The notes under the pieces were generated by a model. That model worked only from the letters and a program-made list of their open reading frames with translations. It did no database searches and was not told the origin of the DNA. A stretch of 64,000 bases of DNA from Saussurea involucrata (taxonomy: Eukaryota > Streptophyta > Magnoliopsida > Asterales > Asteraceae), in the NCBI GenBank assembly GCA_033807775.1, contig CM066317.1, positions 11,181,870 to 11,245,869 on the forward strand, given 5' to 3'. Position 1 is the first letter of the stretch; every line of letters begins with the position of its first letter. The position numbers and the translations under genes are program-made. Below are positions 23,201-34,029 of this stretch, piece after piece.

Positions 23201-23784
23201 AAATTAAGAAATTTTATGTGATATAAAGTGATTCGTGTTGAGTATATTCTATTCCATGAAAGAGTATAAGAAATAGGTTGTATTTGCTAAGCAAGTTTTA
23301 TATTGAAAGTATATGATTACGTTTTAGAGTTAGTATCGTAAAAGTGTAGAACACGACGTTTGTAGTAAAAGGCCGGTGAGGTTAAAAGTAGTATTAGCGT
23401 GGTAATTGTCCCGAGTAAGCATAGAATGTTGTGTTATTTGGATTAGATTCGTATGAGTAAAAGTTATTTCTTTTTATGAGATAAGTGAATTTTCGAGTTA
23501 ATTTGAACCTTTGTTGGATTTGATTATTGAGAAAGTATCGTTGTTTTAATGGGGCGAAATTCTTGTGAGAAATTAAAACTCTTGATGTTTTGGGTTGAAA
23601 TATTGAAGTAGGAAAAAAAATTGGTAAACTAGAAGCAGTAAAGCGGTTGGTCTAGTAAAAAGTCCTTTGGGAGTTCCGTAAACACTTTGATGTGTTCAAA
23701 GAATGTGATATCAATTCGATAATAGTTACCCTCTTTTGTTGCTTGACTGAATTCCGGGACGGAATTCTTTTAAGGGGGAGATGT
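20258..23784 (+). mobile_element. Non-coding internal region of element A
   Basis: About 3.5 kb without an open frame longer than about 80 codons and without protease, RT, RNase H or integrase motifs, so A is non-autonomous. The first 200 bp resemble the leader of D (for example CACCTGGCCAGTGTAATTG near 20397). A block at 22017-22412 resembles the leader of B. The end carries the polypurine tract TTTTAAGGGGGAGATG (23769-23784) before the 3' LTR, with a trace of a gypsy polyprotein end upstream (EFRDGIL-like). Confidence 0.8.
22017..22412 (+). promoter_or_regulatory. Leader-like block shared with autonomous element B
   Basis: About 400 bp aligning by eye at roughly 80-85% with 26487-26872 of B. 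It starts GTGATCGA and GGCGCAGTGTGTACAGTCAG and ends near AGCAAGGGTAGT. In B it lies between the primer-binding site and gag, where packaging and dimerisation signals are usual; in A it lies 1.8 kb after the primer site. Its role as packaging signal is inference. Confidence 0.6.
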
Positions 23785-24037
23785 TGTAATAACCGGGTAT
23801 ATTATTGGTTTATTTATTTTCATTATTTTGATTTTAAGAGAGGTTTGGGATTAATATTATGGAGTTATAAGTTAAAGGAGTATACTTTAGTTTTATTTGG
23901 AAGTTTAAGGTTGTGTTTTTCCAATTAAGAGGAGTTTGAGGTTCGTTTGGTTAATATGTTAAATATCTAGATATTTGTAGTCTATGTAATGTATATGTGT
24001 GGGTTTTGTGCTCAGGGAAAAAGAGAGAGAAAGAGAC
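23785..24037 (+). mobile_element. Element A, 3' LTR, first part
   Basis: The first 253 bp of the 3' LTR, ending in GAGAC where element B is inserted; it resumes at 34030. Confidence 0.9.
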
Positions 24038-25730
24038 TGTAAAGTCCGTGTCCCGGTACGTTTTTTTTTCTTTTTTTGTTGTTTATTTATTTAATTAATT
24101 AAGTGTGTACCGTTAATTGTTTTGGAGTCGGGGTTTGATGTCGTTAAGGACCAAAATGTTAAAATCCATTTTTCTAGGGTAGATTGTGAAGGGAGGATAG
24201 TAGAGGGGCTAAAAGGCAAATTTTGGAAAAGTTGCATGGGTTTCGGCCCATGGCCGGTTCCCTTTCTCCCGTTTCTTTTTTTCGTGAAAGCCAAGCAACC
24301 CCAAACGAATTCCACAAGAAACCCTATTGTCCTTTTTTTTTTGGTTGTGCGACTCAACGGCAGTAAGGAAATCGAGAGAGAGAGATAGAGAAGAAACCGA
24401 GAGAGAGCAAGAGAGCGTGACCTGCAGCCGCCGGAAAGAGAGGGTGACCGCCGGAGGTCACTGTCACCACCACCTGCTGTTCGCCGGAGTTTCGAGGGAG
24501 GGAGGATCGAGTGCGATTACGCGGCGTCGTCGTAAGGTAATCACCCCACCGTTTCGTTTTCTTTCCTTTTGTTCCCGTCGCCGCCGCCGTTCGCCGCCGC
24601 TGTGGCGGTGGTGGATGGACGGCCGTGGCTGCCGTTGTGGGTGCGTGTGCGTGAGGCTGGTCGAGAGAGAGAGGGAGAATGGTCGGGTGTTGTCTCGTGC
24701 GATCGTAATCGAAAAACCACCGCGGGCCGCCGCGGGCCGCCGCCGGTCGCCACCGGCGACCGCCACTGCCGGAGGTGGCAGTGGGTGGCGCGTGGCGTGA
24801 CCAGACCTTAGTCTCTATAGAGCCCTTAACCCGTGACTTATTCAATTAAGTCGAATCGTTCAAATTGTTGTTAAAAGTTATCTTTTTATGCGAATATATG
24901 GTTCAGCCCCTGTTTTGTGACGGCAATAACTTTTCCGTCGTAACTCCGATTGAGCCGAAACTGGCGCCCACGCTTCGAGCTCGGGACCGGGCACGTTTTC
25001 TGTGTTTTAGCGGAAAACTGGTTCGGCCTCGAGTTGGGAGAAAAAGTGGTCGCAAGTTCTGCGGTTCGTCATTTCATGTGAAAATTCTGGAATCTGTCTC
25101 GATCTTGCGAAAGCCGTAACTTTCTGCTCGTAACTCGTTTTGGGGTGAAATTGGTGCCCAGAGTTCCCTATTTGAATTGGGAAGGTTTTTCGTGTTTTGC
25201 CGAAAGTCTGATTAAGCCCGTAGCTAGGCTGTTTTGGACTGTTATGCAGGCTGGACCGAAACTGGCAGTTTTGGTAACCGTTCGTATTAAATTCATAGTA
25301 AATTGTAGAAAAATCGTTAGGAGGCGTATAATATGTCCTTGGAACCCTAATTCAGAGGACTTTCTGGTCATGATATAATATTGGGATTTTTCTGGATTTA
25401 AGGGGGTCGAAACAGGTCCCGAACAGACCTGTTTTGTGTGAGCGGAAATTAGTTTTAGTGACGGTTTGAGCGTGTGTCGTGTCATAGGGTCCGGGTCTCG
25501 TATTGACACGTTTTAACATGCGTTTAGGTACTGGAAAATGACCGTAATTGTGAAGCTTGATTCGTGTTGATTAAGCTAGGCGCGCATCTGAGGTGATTTC
25601 TCTCACTGTGTAGTTAGGGGTTGTATGCATGTCATAATAGTTTGCATGTACTACTGTCTTTGTGGTGTGAACTAGTTGTTGTGGTGCATAATATTTCATT
25701 GGTTTAAATGCTTGGTATATATGTGTTACC

Positions 25731-25980
25731 TTACAATTCGGTGGGACCGAGGCCTCGATGGTACTGAGGTGTTGGTTACGTTACAATTCGGTGGGACCGA
25801 GGCCTCGATGGTACTGAGGTGTTGGTTACGTTACAATTCGGTGGGACCGAGGCCTCGATGGTACTGAGGTGTTGATTATGTTACAATTCGGCGGGACCGA
25901 GGCCTCGATGGTACTGAGGTGTTGGTTACCTTGCGATTCGGTGGGACCGAGGCCTCGATGGTACTGAGGTGGTTGGATAC
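25731..25980 (+). repeat. Five 50-bp tandem repeats in B 5' LTR
   Basis: Units start at 25731, 25781, 25831, 25881 and 25931. Each has TCGGTGGGACCGAG and CCTCGATGGTACTGAGG, two short dyads. The same array with a few substitutions is at 33409-33658. Solo LTR C shows the same CTCGGTGGGACCGAG motif on its sense strand. Confidence 0.9.
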
Positions 25981-26090
25981 ATAATTACCTGTAGATGTTT
26001 ACTCGTTTTATGTATCTGTGATGTTGTTGCTTAGGTGCAGGTAGGGGCGATGTGTATATAATTCCTACCTGCGCATGTGTTTGAATTCAC

Positions 26091-26105
26091 TAAGCTTCGT
26101 GCTTA
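26091..26105 (+). other. LTR hairpin (element B, 5' LTR)
   Basis: Stem TAAGC/GCTTA, loop TTCGT, preceded by TTCAC and followed by CC; repeated at 33769-33783 in the 3' LTR. Confidence 0.55.
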
Positions 26106-26349
26106 CCATTTCCCAATAATCTGTGGTTTCAGGTACGAGTGGCTCTAAAGCGTGACGGGTACACACTGGCGCGCGGGATGAGCTGACGGATATTTGTTTT
26201 AATTTTTGAACATTGTTTCCGCTGGTTTCTGATTACTTGAACAATATTTATGACCTTGCAATTAATATGTTGGAATTATTTATTGAGTTTTTATATAAAG
26301 CGTTTAATTAAAAAATTTAAATTCCTTGAAATTTTGGGATGTTACAACT

Positions 26350-26361
26350 TGGTATCAGAGC
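26350..26361 (+). other. Primer-binding site, element B
   Basis: TGGTATCAGAGC, complementary to the 3' end of initiator tRNA-Met, three bases after the LTR. Confidence 0.9.
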
Positions 26362-27148
26362 ACAGCTTGAGTGAATCAAACGTACCTCGGTGTGTTTGGT
26401 CTCAAGTTGCGGCTGGGAAATTTTCAAATTCTTTATTAAATCTTTTTGGAAATAAAAGAAAAAGTAAAAACCCGTTCGAGGAACGGTGATCGAGGGCGCA
26501 GTGTGTACAGTCAGCCGGAGCCGAAGGGAAAGGTACAATGCTTAGTGTTTTATTGCTTTCTAGATCATAGAGTATGCATGCTAGATTGCCTGTCGTTGAC
26601 ACTATGCGGTATGTTGAGTTGCTTGCTATTAGGAATTTATGCTAATTATGATAGGTTACTAAGTGAGTGCCCTCTAGGTTGTATGCAGTAAGAGACTTAT
26701 AGCCTTAGAATATTCGATTTAGTTCTATTGCGCAGCTCTTGTTTGAGTCCAACCGTTCTAGGATAGAATCTTGTATTCGACTGTCTATTTGTTTTGCACT
26801 GCATGTAATCGGGTATTCGCGAGGCCACTTTTTATGATTAGTGAGGATTCATTAGTAGCAAGGGTAGTGATTGGGATGGAAATTCCTAAGGAGCTAGGAA
26901 GAGTGAGTATATATGCCGGTGCGGGCATATGTGTGTAGTTGCGGCGAGAAGCTACTTGGACCCCTCGGGATGGGACTCGGAACGAGCGATGATAGGCGTG
27001 GAAGGTAGTAGTAGAGCTCCTACTACCGGAAGCGCAGGATCAGTGCTCGAGTCGGGAAAGTCGCGAGGATTCCAAGGAGCTGAGCGTGAGTGTTGTTGAT
27101 GTGAGTTATTAGGTACTAATAACTCGTTGTATGTTTCTTCTTTATAGA
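26362..27148 (+). other. Leader of element B, with possible short intron
   Basis: Non-coding leader. The part 26487-26872 is shared with element A. Just before gag there is a branch-point-like TACTAAT (27114-27120) and a pyrimidine-rich acceptor-like TTCTTCTTTATAG ending at 27147, one base before the gag ATG. Donor-like GTGAGT sites are at 27086 (62-nt intron) and 26903 (245-nt intron). Confidence 0.5.
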
Positions 27149-28372
27149 ATGGCCATCACTAGGAGGAGCAACGCGACCGAGCCGCGAACTGAGGCGGGGA
27201 TCACGGAGGAGCAGATCCGAGAGATGATTGCAGTGGAGGTAGCGCATGTGGTCGGGGAGGCAATTCCCGAGATTATCACCGTTATACAAGATCAGGTGAC
27301 GGTTTTGCTAGAGGAGCGCATTGCAGCGATTCCGCCGCCTGCTGGGGGACAGCCCCGTAATCGAGAGTTCCAGTACCGGGATCTCTCTGCCTGTTCTCCC
27401 CCGGAGTTCAAGGGAGACTCGAACCCAATAGTTAGCATGCGTTGGGTTTCTGATATGGAGTGTGCCTTCTTGACCTGCGGCTGCCCGGATAATCTGAAGG
27501 TCCGCTTTGCTGTGAATTTGCTTCGCGATGGGGCGAAGGATTGGTGCGCCTCAGCGCTGACTCTTGCTGAGCGTACTACCCTTACGTGGGAAGAGTTCGT
27601 TACTCGGTTCCGTGCCGAGTACGTGCCTCCGGTGGAGATGGAGAGGATAGCGAAGGAGTTCTTGGAACTAACCCAGACCACGGAGACTGTTAAGGAGATG
27701 AACAAGAAATTTACTGAGATGGCGCTGTTTTGTCCTCAATATGCCGCTTCGGAGGAAATGAAGATGGCCCGGTATAAAGATATGTTACGTACCGAGATCA
27801 GAGAGTTCGTGAGCACGGTACCGTACGCTTCTTTGTCAGCAATGATGGATGCAGCCCGGAGAAGGGAGCTGGAGTTAGAGACCCAAGCCAAAAAGAGAAA
27901 GGCAGCACAGGCTGTGACGCCAATCTCTGCGGTGCAAAAGAAGTCGAAGTTTTCTGATTCGCGCGGAAGTTCGAGGAGTGGTGGGTTTAAACCCAGGGAT
28001 TCTGGTGGGAAGAAGACTGGCGGGTGTTTCAAGTGTGGGCAGTCCGGTCATCACAGCCGGGATTGCAAGTCTCCATTGATGATCTGCTTTAGCTGCAAGC
28101 AGACGGGCCACGTGAGGGCCAATTGTCCGAATGCGAGGGCAACTGATGGGGGTGGTGCACAGAAGGCTCCTGCAAATGCCCCACTGCGCATCACTGACGG
28201 TCGTACGGGTCAGCCGGGGACAGAGGTAGCCCGAGGTAGAGTCCACCAGCTGAAGGTGGAAGAGGCGCAGGCGACGCCTAAGGTGGTGACAGGTATGTTT
28301 TATCACCCTCTTTCTTTTCGTCCTTCCTTTTCATGCCTTGTTTTTTTATATATGTTGTTAATTGTATGTTAG
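27149..28372 (+). CDS. gag: Gag of gypsy element B
   Basis: Structural protein that would form the cytoplasmic virus-like particle. I prefer the ATG at 27149 (MAITRRS), because an upstream in-frame ATG at 27131 lies in a likely intron acceptor tract. That gives 407 codons to a TAG at 28370-28372. It has a retrotransposon Gag domain (about residues 75-240, with PPEFKGDSNP and TLTWEEFVTRF blocks), a basic Ser/Lys/Arg linker, then two CCHC zinc knuckles, CFKCGQSGHHSRDC and CFSCKQTGHVRANC. The last 27 residues, after VVTG, are hydrophobic (CLVFLYMLLIVC) and unlike Gag: they are read from the 80-bp intron at 28293-28372, whose AG is part of the stop codon. So this is the unspliced product; splicing continues into pol in frame. 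Confidence 0.9.
   Translation: MAITRRSNATEPRTEAGITEEQIREMIAVEVAHVVGEAIPEIITVIQDQVTVLLEERIAAIPPPAGGQPRNREFQYRDLSACSPPEFKGDSNPIVSMRWVSDMECAFLTCGCPDNLKVRFAVNLLRDGAKDWCASALTLAERTTLTWEEFVTRFRAEYVPPVEMERIAKEFLELTQTTETVKEMNKKFTEMALFCPQYAASEEMKMARYKDMLRTEIREFVSTVPYASLSAMMDAARRRELELETQAKKRKAAQAVTPISAVQKKSKFSDSRGSSRSGGFKPRDSGGKKTGGCFKCGQSGHHSRDCKSPLMICFSCKQTGHVRANCPNARATDGGGAQKAPANAPLRITDGRTGQPGTEVARGRVHQLKVEEAQATPKVVTGMFYHPLSFRPSFSCLVFLYMLLIVC
28293..28372 (+). other. 80-bp intron between gag and pol
   Basis: ACAG|GTATGT donor, U-rich body, TTAAT near 28359-28363 as possible branch point, and TATGTTAG|GT acceptor. Its removal joins gag (frame 2) to pol (frame 1) within a Gly codon, restoring the VVTG-TFLVNS type junction known from single-ORF plant gypsy polyproteins. 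Unspliced RNA stops exactly at the intron's last base. Both frames are otherwise open, which argues against a chance frameshift. Confidence 0.75.
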
Positions 28373-31300
28373 GTACATTTCTAGTTAACTCGGTGCCTGC
28401 GGTTGTAATGTTTGATAACGGGGCTACTCATTCATTTGTGTCTCGCACCTTTAGCGAGAGTTTGGGCCGAGTGGTGGGACGGTTAGGATGTCCTTTGGTA
28501 GTCGAGGTTGTCGATGATCAAACCCTGACGGTTACGGATGTGTATCGGGGATGCACGTTGGAAATCTCGGGTGTGAGGTTTCCCATAGATTTGATTCCGA
28601 TAGCTATGCGAGAGCTTTGTGTGATTGTGGGCATGGATTGGATGGACGCGTTTGATGCAGAAATTGTTTGTCGCCACAAGCAAGTGCGGGTTCGAACCCC
28701 AAGCGGGGGAGAGTTGTTGATTCAGGGAGACTCGCCCAGACGGACTACGGCAATATGTTCCGCGGCGAGGGCTCGGAGACACCTTCAGCATAGTGGTCGG
28801 GGATACTTGGCTTATGTGATAGATACGCGTTTTGATGAGGCGAAGAAGACTGCCGTAGATGTGCCAGTCGTGAGGGAGTTTGCCGATGTATTTCCCGACG
28901 AGTTACCGGGGATACCTCCCGAACGACAGGTGGAGTTTCGAATCGATCTGATTCCGGGTGCTGCTCCGGTGGCCAAGGCACCCTATCGCCTGGCTCCACC
29001 GGAAATGAAGGAGCTGTATGATCAGTTGCAGGAACTTCTCGAGAAAGAGTTCATTAAGCCGAGTTGTTCACCGTGGGGAGCTCCGATATTGTTCGTGAAG
29101 AAGAAGGATGGATCTCAACGAATGTGTATTGATTACCGGGAGCTGAATAAGCTTACGGTAAAGAATCGTTATCCTCTGCCAAGGATTGACGACTTGTTTG
29201 ATCAGTTGCAGGGAGCCTCGTGGTTCTCTAAGATTGACCTGAGATCCGGGTATCATCAGATGCGGGTACGAGGTGAGGATACGGAGAAAACGGCCTTCCG
29301 TACGCGGTATGGCCATTACGAGTTCGTGGTGATGCCTTTCGGGCTCACCAACGCACCAGCAGCGTTCATGGACCTCATGAACAGGGTATGCCGCCCGATG
29401 TTGGATCGCTCGGTGATCGTATTCATCGACGATATTCTCGTATATTCGAAGTCGAGAGAAGAGCACGAGGTGCATTTGCGGGAAGTTTTGGATGTTTTGA
29501 GACTGGAGAAACTTTATGCTAAGTTCTCCAAGTGTGAATTCTGGTTACGAGAGGTCCAATTCTTAGGACATGTCGTGAATCAGAACGGTATCATGGTCGA
29601 TCCGGCCAAGATCTCAGCGGTAATGCGGTGGGAGGTGCCAAAAACTCCTACCGAGGTGCGGAGTTTTCTCGGGTTAGCAGGATACTATCGAAGATTTATC
29701 CAAGATTTATCCAAGATTGCCTTGCCTATGACACGACTGACGAAGAAAACTGCAGCTTTCAGTTGGGGCGAAGAGCAGCAGAAGGCATTTGAGGAGCTAC
29801 GCAGACGTTTATGCGAGGCTCCTGTGTTAACTTTGCCCGAGGGTATGGAGGATTTGGTGGTTTATTGTGATGCTTCATATCAGGGGTTGGGTGCCGTGCT
29901 GATGCAACGCGGCAAGGTCATAGCTTACGCTTCGAGGCAGCTGAAGCCTCACGAAGCGAACTACCCGACTCATGACTTGGAGTTGGGAGCAGTGGTGTTT
30001 GCTCTGAAGATTTGGAGACACTATCTTTATGGTGTCAAGTGTACTATCTACACTGATCATAAGAGCCTTAAATACCTGATGGATCAGCAAAATCTTAATA
30101 TGCGTCAACGAAGATGGCTTGATGTGGTCAAGGATTACGACTGCGAGATACTTTACCACCCGGGTAAAGCGAATGTAGTCGCGGACGCACTTAGCCGACA
30201 TCCGGTTGGGGGACCGCTGAAGGGTCTGTGTCAGCGGTTGACAGTGGTTGCACCTCTTTTGGAGTCGATATGTGTCACTCAGGAGGTGGCCGTGTTGGCG
30301 GAAAATGCAAAACGTGAGAGAGTTTCAGGAGAAATTCCGAAATTAGTACGGGATAGTCGAGGATTATTGACCCGATATGGTAGAGTTTGGGTCCCATTCA
30401 CCGGTGGGAACCGACAGATACTATTGGACGAGGCGCATAAGTCCAAGTTTTCGATTCATCCGGGAGCTACCAAAATGTACAGAGACTTACGGGAAGGCTA
30501 TTGGTGGCCCGGCATGAAGCGGGATGTAGCCAAGTGTGTGGAGGTATGTTTGACCTGTCGGAAGGTCAAGGCGGAGCACCAGCGACCGCACGGGAATTTG
30601 CAGCCTTTGGAGATTCCGGTGTGGAAGTGGGAGCAGATTACGATGGATTTCATCACGAAGCTTCCCAAAACTCAGCGAGGGAATGATACCATCTGGGTAA
30701 TTGTGGATCGTCTGACTAAGAGCGCTCACTTCTTGGCGATTAAAGAGAGCTTTTCGGCGGATAAGCTCGCGGAGGTTTTCATCCGAGAGATTGTAACTAG
30801 GCACGGGGTGCCAGTCTCGATTGTTTCGGATCGGGATACTCGTTTCACCTCCCGGTTTTGGGAGAAGTTTCAGAATGAGATGGGTACGCGGTTGCATTTC
30901 AGTACAGCATTTCATCCTCAGACCGACGGGCAGAGTGAGCGTACTATTCAGACACTTGAGGACATGCTGCGAGCATGTGTGATTGACTTTGGCGGTAGTT
31001 GGGATCAGTATCTTCCACTAGCTGAGTTCTCCTATAATAACAGCTATCACGCTAGCATCGGTAGAGCGCCGTACGAAGTGTTGTATGGCAGGAAGTGTCA
31101 GACGCCCATTTGCTGGGGCGAGGTTGGTCACAGGGTGCTGGGGAGCACCGATGTTGTGCTAAAGACGACGGAAATGATCCAGATGGTGCGGGATCGGTTA
31201 GTCACTGCTCAGAGTCGACAAAAGAGTTACGCCGATAAGAGACGATCGGACTTGGAGTTCCAAGTCGGGGATTACGTTCTTTTGAAAGTGTCACCCTGGA

Positions 31301-31707
31301 AAGGGGTAATCCGTTTTCGCAAGCGGGGAAAGTTGGGTCCCCGATATATCGGACCATACAAGGTTATCGCGCGTGTGGGGAAAGTAGCTTACCGATTGGA
31401 GCTACCAGAGGAGCTGAGCCTGATCCACAACACGTTCCATGTCTCTCAGTTGCGGAAGTGTGTGATGGATGAGTCTGCAGTAGTTCCCCTTGAAGATATT
31501 CAGATTGACGAGCGACTCAACTATGTGGAGAAGCCGGTAGCCATCGTCGAGAGGAAGACGAAGACTCTACGGAACAAAGTCATTGGATTGGTGAAGGTCC
31601 AGTGGCAGCACCGGAAAGGTTCGGAATGGACGTGGGAACCAGAAGCCGAGATGCGGGAGAATTACCCGGAGCTGTTTGCGGGCGTGGACTTCGGGGACGA
31701 AGTCTAA
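28373..31707 (+). CDS. pol: Pol of gypsy element B: protease, RT, RNase H, integrase, chromodomain
   Basis: About 1110 codons without a break. Residue numbers here count from the in-frame ATG at 28333, which lies in the intron; the coding exon starts at Gly14. Protease: FDNGATHSF at 27-35, with Asn where DSG/DTG is usual. RT: VKKKDGSQRMCIDYRELNK near 253, MPFGLTNAP, and catalytic FIDD at 364-367. RNase H: VYCDASY with Asp513, TDHKSL, and DALSRHP. Integrase: H-H-C-C zinc finger (HPGATKMYRDL ... CLTCRKVK), then Asp772, Asp833 and Glu869, exactly DD35E. The C-terminus has the GPF/Y-like module (LGPRYIGPYKVI), FHVSQLRKC and a chromodomain-like end (WTWEPEAEM). Order RT-RH-INT plus chromodomain makes it a Ty3/gypsy chromovirus, Tekay-like. 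It would be made as Gag-Pol from spliced RNA. Confidence 0.95.
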
Positions 31708-31724
31708 TCCAAGCGGGGGAGAGT
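31708..31724 (+). other. Polypurine tract, element B
   Basis: AAGCGGGGGAGAG at 31711-31723 lies directly before the TGTAAAG start of the 3' LTR and just after the pol stop. Confidence 0.85.
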
Positions 31725-34024
31725 TGTAAAGCCCGTGTCCCGGTACGTTTTTTTTTCTTTTTTCTGTTGTTTATTTATTTAATTAATTAAGTGTGTACCG
31801 TTAATTGTTTTGGAGTCGGGGTTTGATGTCGTTAAGGACCAAAATGTTAAAATCCATTTTTCTAGGGTAGATTGTGAAGGGAGGATAGTAGAGGGGCTAA
31901 AAGGCAAATTTTGGAAAAGTTGCATGGGTTTCGGCCCATGGCCGGTTCCCTTTCTCCCGTTTATTTTTTTCGTGAAAGCCAAGCAACCCCAAACGAATTC
32001 CACAAGAAACCCTATTGTCCTTTTTTTTTTGGTTGTGCGACTCAACGGCAGTAAGGAAATCGAGAGAGAGAGATAGAGAAGAAACCGAGAGAGAGCAAGA
32101 GAGCGTGACCTGCAGCCGCCGGAAAGAGAGGGTGACCGCCGGAGGTCACTGTCACCACCACCTGCTGTTCGCCGGAGTTTCGAGGGAGGGAGGATCGAGT
32201 GCGATTACGCGGCGTCGTCGTAAGGTAATCACCCCACCGTTTCGTTTTCTTTCCTTTTGTTCCCGTCGCCGCCGCCGTTCGCCGCCGCTGTGGCGGTGGT
32301 GGATGGACGGCTGTGGCTGCCGTTGTGGGTGCGTGTGCGTGAGGCTGGTCGAGAGAGAGAGGGAGAATGGTCGGGTGTTGTCTCGTGCGATCGTAATCGA
32401 AAAACCACCGCCGGCCGCCGCCGGTCGCCACCGGCGACCGCCACTGCCGGAGGTGGCAGTGGGTGGCGCGTGGCGTGACCAGACCTTAGTCTCTATAGAG
32501 CCCTTAACCCGTGACTTATTCAATTAAGTCGAATCGTTCAAATTGTTGTTAAAAGTTATCTTTTTATGCGAAAATATGGTTCAGCCCCTGTTTTGTGACG
32601 GCAATAACTTTTCCGTCGTAACTCCGATTGAGCCGAAACTGGCGCCCACGCTTCGAGCTCGGGACCGGGCACGTTTTCTGTGTTTTAGCGGAAAACTGGT
32701 TCGGCCTCGAGTTGGGAGAAAAAGTGGTCGCAAGTTCTGCGGTTCGTCATTTCATGTGAAAATTCTGGAATCTGTCTCGATCTTGCGAAAGCCGTAACTT
32801 TCTGCTCATAACTCGTTTTGGGGTGAAATTGGTGCCCAGAGTTCCCTATTTGAATTGGGAAGGTTTTTCGTGTTTTGCCGAAAGTCTGATTAAGCCCGTA
32901 GCTAGGCTGTTTTGGACTGTTATGCAGGCTGGACCGAAACTGGCAGTTTTGGTAACCGTTCGTATTAAATTCATAGTAAATTGTAGAAAAATCGTTAGGA
33001 GGCGTATAATATGTCCTTGGAACCCTAATTCAGAGGACTTTCTGGTCATGATATAATATTGGGATTTTTCTGGATTTAAGGGGGTCGAAACAGGTCCCGA
33101 ACAGACCTATTTTGTGTGAGCGGAAATTAGTTTTAGTGACGGTTTGAGCGTGTGTCGTGTCATAGGGTCCGGGTCTCGTATTGACACGTTTTAACATGCG
33201 TTTAGGTACTGGAAAGTGACCGTAATTGTGAAGCTTGATTCGTGTTGATTAAGCTAGGCGCGCATCTGAGGTGATTTCTCTCACTGTGTAGTTAGGGGTT
33301 GTATGCATGTCATAATAGTTTGCATGTACTACTGTCTTTGTGGTGTGAACTAGTTGTTGTGGTGCATAATATTTCATTGGTTTAAATGCTTGGTATATAT
33401 GTGTTACCTTACAATTCGGTGGGACCGAGGCCTCGATGGTACTGAGGTGTTGGTTACGTTACAATTCGGTGGGACCGAGGCCTCGATGGTACTGCGGTGT
33501 TGGTTACGTTACAATTCGGTGGGACCGAGGCCTCGATGGTACTGAGGTGTTGATTATGTTACAATTCGGCGGGACCGAGGCCTCGATGGTACTGAGGTGT
33601 TGGTTACCTTGCGATTCGGTGGGACCGAGACCTCGATGGTACTGAGGTGGTTGGATACATAATTACCTGTAGATGTTTACTCGTTTTATGTATCTGTGAT
33701 GTTGTTGCTTAGGTGCAGGTAGGGGCGATGTGTATATAATTCCTACCTGCGCATGTGTTTGAATTCACTAAGCTTCGTGCTTACCCTTTCCCAATAATCT
33801 GTGGTTTCAGGTACGAGTGGCTCTAAGGCGTGACGGGTACACACTGGCGCGCGGGATGAGCTGACGGATATTTGTTTTAATTATTGAACATTGTTTCCGC
33901 TGGTTTCTGATTACTTGAACAATATTTACGACCTTGCAATTAATATGTTGGAATTATTTATTGAGTTTTTATATAAAGCGTTTAATTAAAAAATTTAAAT
34001 TCCTTGAAATTTTGGGATGTTACA
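31725..34024 (+). mobile_element. Gypsy element B, 3' LTR
   Basis: 2300 bp, about 99.4% identical to the 5' LTR by eye. It repeats all landmarks: donor-like GTAATC near 32225, tandem array at 33409-33658, hairpin at 33769-33783, terminal TGTTACA followed by TSD GAGAC. Open frames on both strands in its GA/CCG-rich part are duplicated in the 5' LTR and are not genes. Confidence 0.95.
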
Positions 34025-34029
34025 GAGAC

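Larger units (their letters stand above)
24537..26132 (+). other. Putative LTR-embedded leader intron of B
   Basis: Donor-like AAG|GTAATC; acceptor-like GTGGTTTCAG|GT; hairpin with GCTTACC 27 nt before the AG. The donor sequence matches that of LTR C (GTAATC), and the acceptor module is shared by the other gypsy LTRs here. Splicing would remove about 1.6 kb including many upstream AUGs. No transcript evidence is available to me. Confidence 0.4.
24038..26346 (+). mobile_element. Gypsy element B, 5' LTR
   Basis: TGTAAAGTCC ... GGGATGTTACA, 2309 bp. It differs from the 3' LTR (31725-34024, 2300 bp) by about 14 substitutions and small indels by eye, so the insertion is young. The first 800 bp are rich in GA and CCG. 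A five-unit 50-bp tandem repeat is at 25731-25980. Donor-like AAG|GTAATC is at 24537, a hairpin at 26091-26105 and an acceptor-like TTTCAG|GTACG ends at 26132. TSD GAGAC at 24033-24037 and 34025-34029. Confidence 0.95.

Noticed and set aside
24122..24845. Overlapping long open frames on both strands
   Set aside because: They lie in the GA- and CCG-rich part of the B LTR, are duplicated at 31810-32527, and show low-complexity protein with no domain.
25731..25980. CRISPR-like array
   Set aside because: Units are contiguous 50-bp tandem repeats without unique spacers, inside an LTR of a plant genome.
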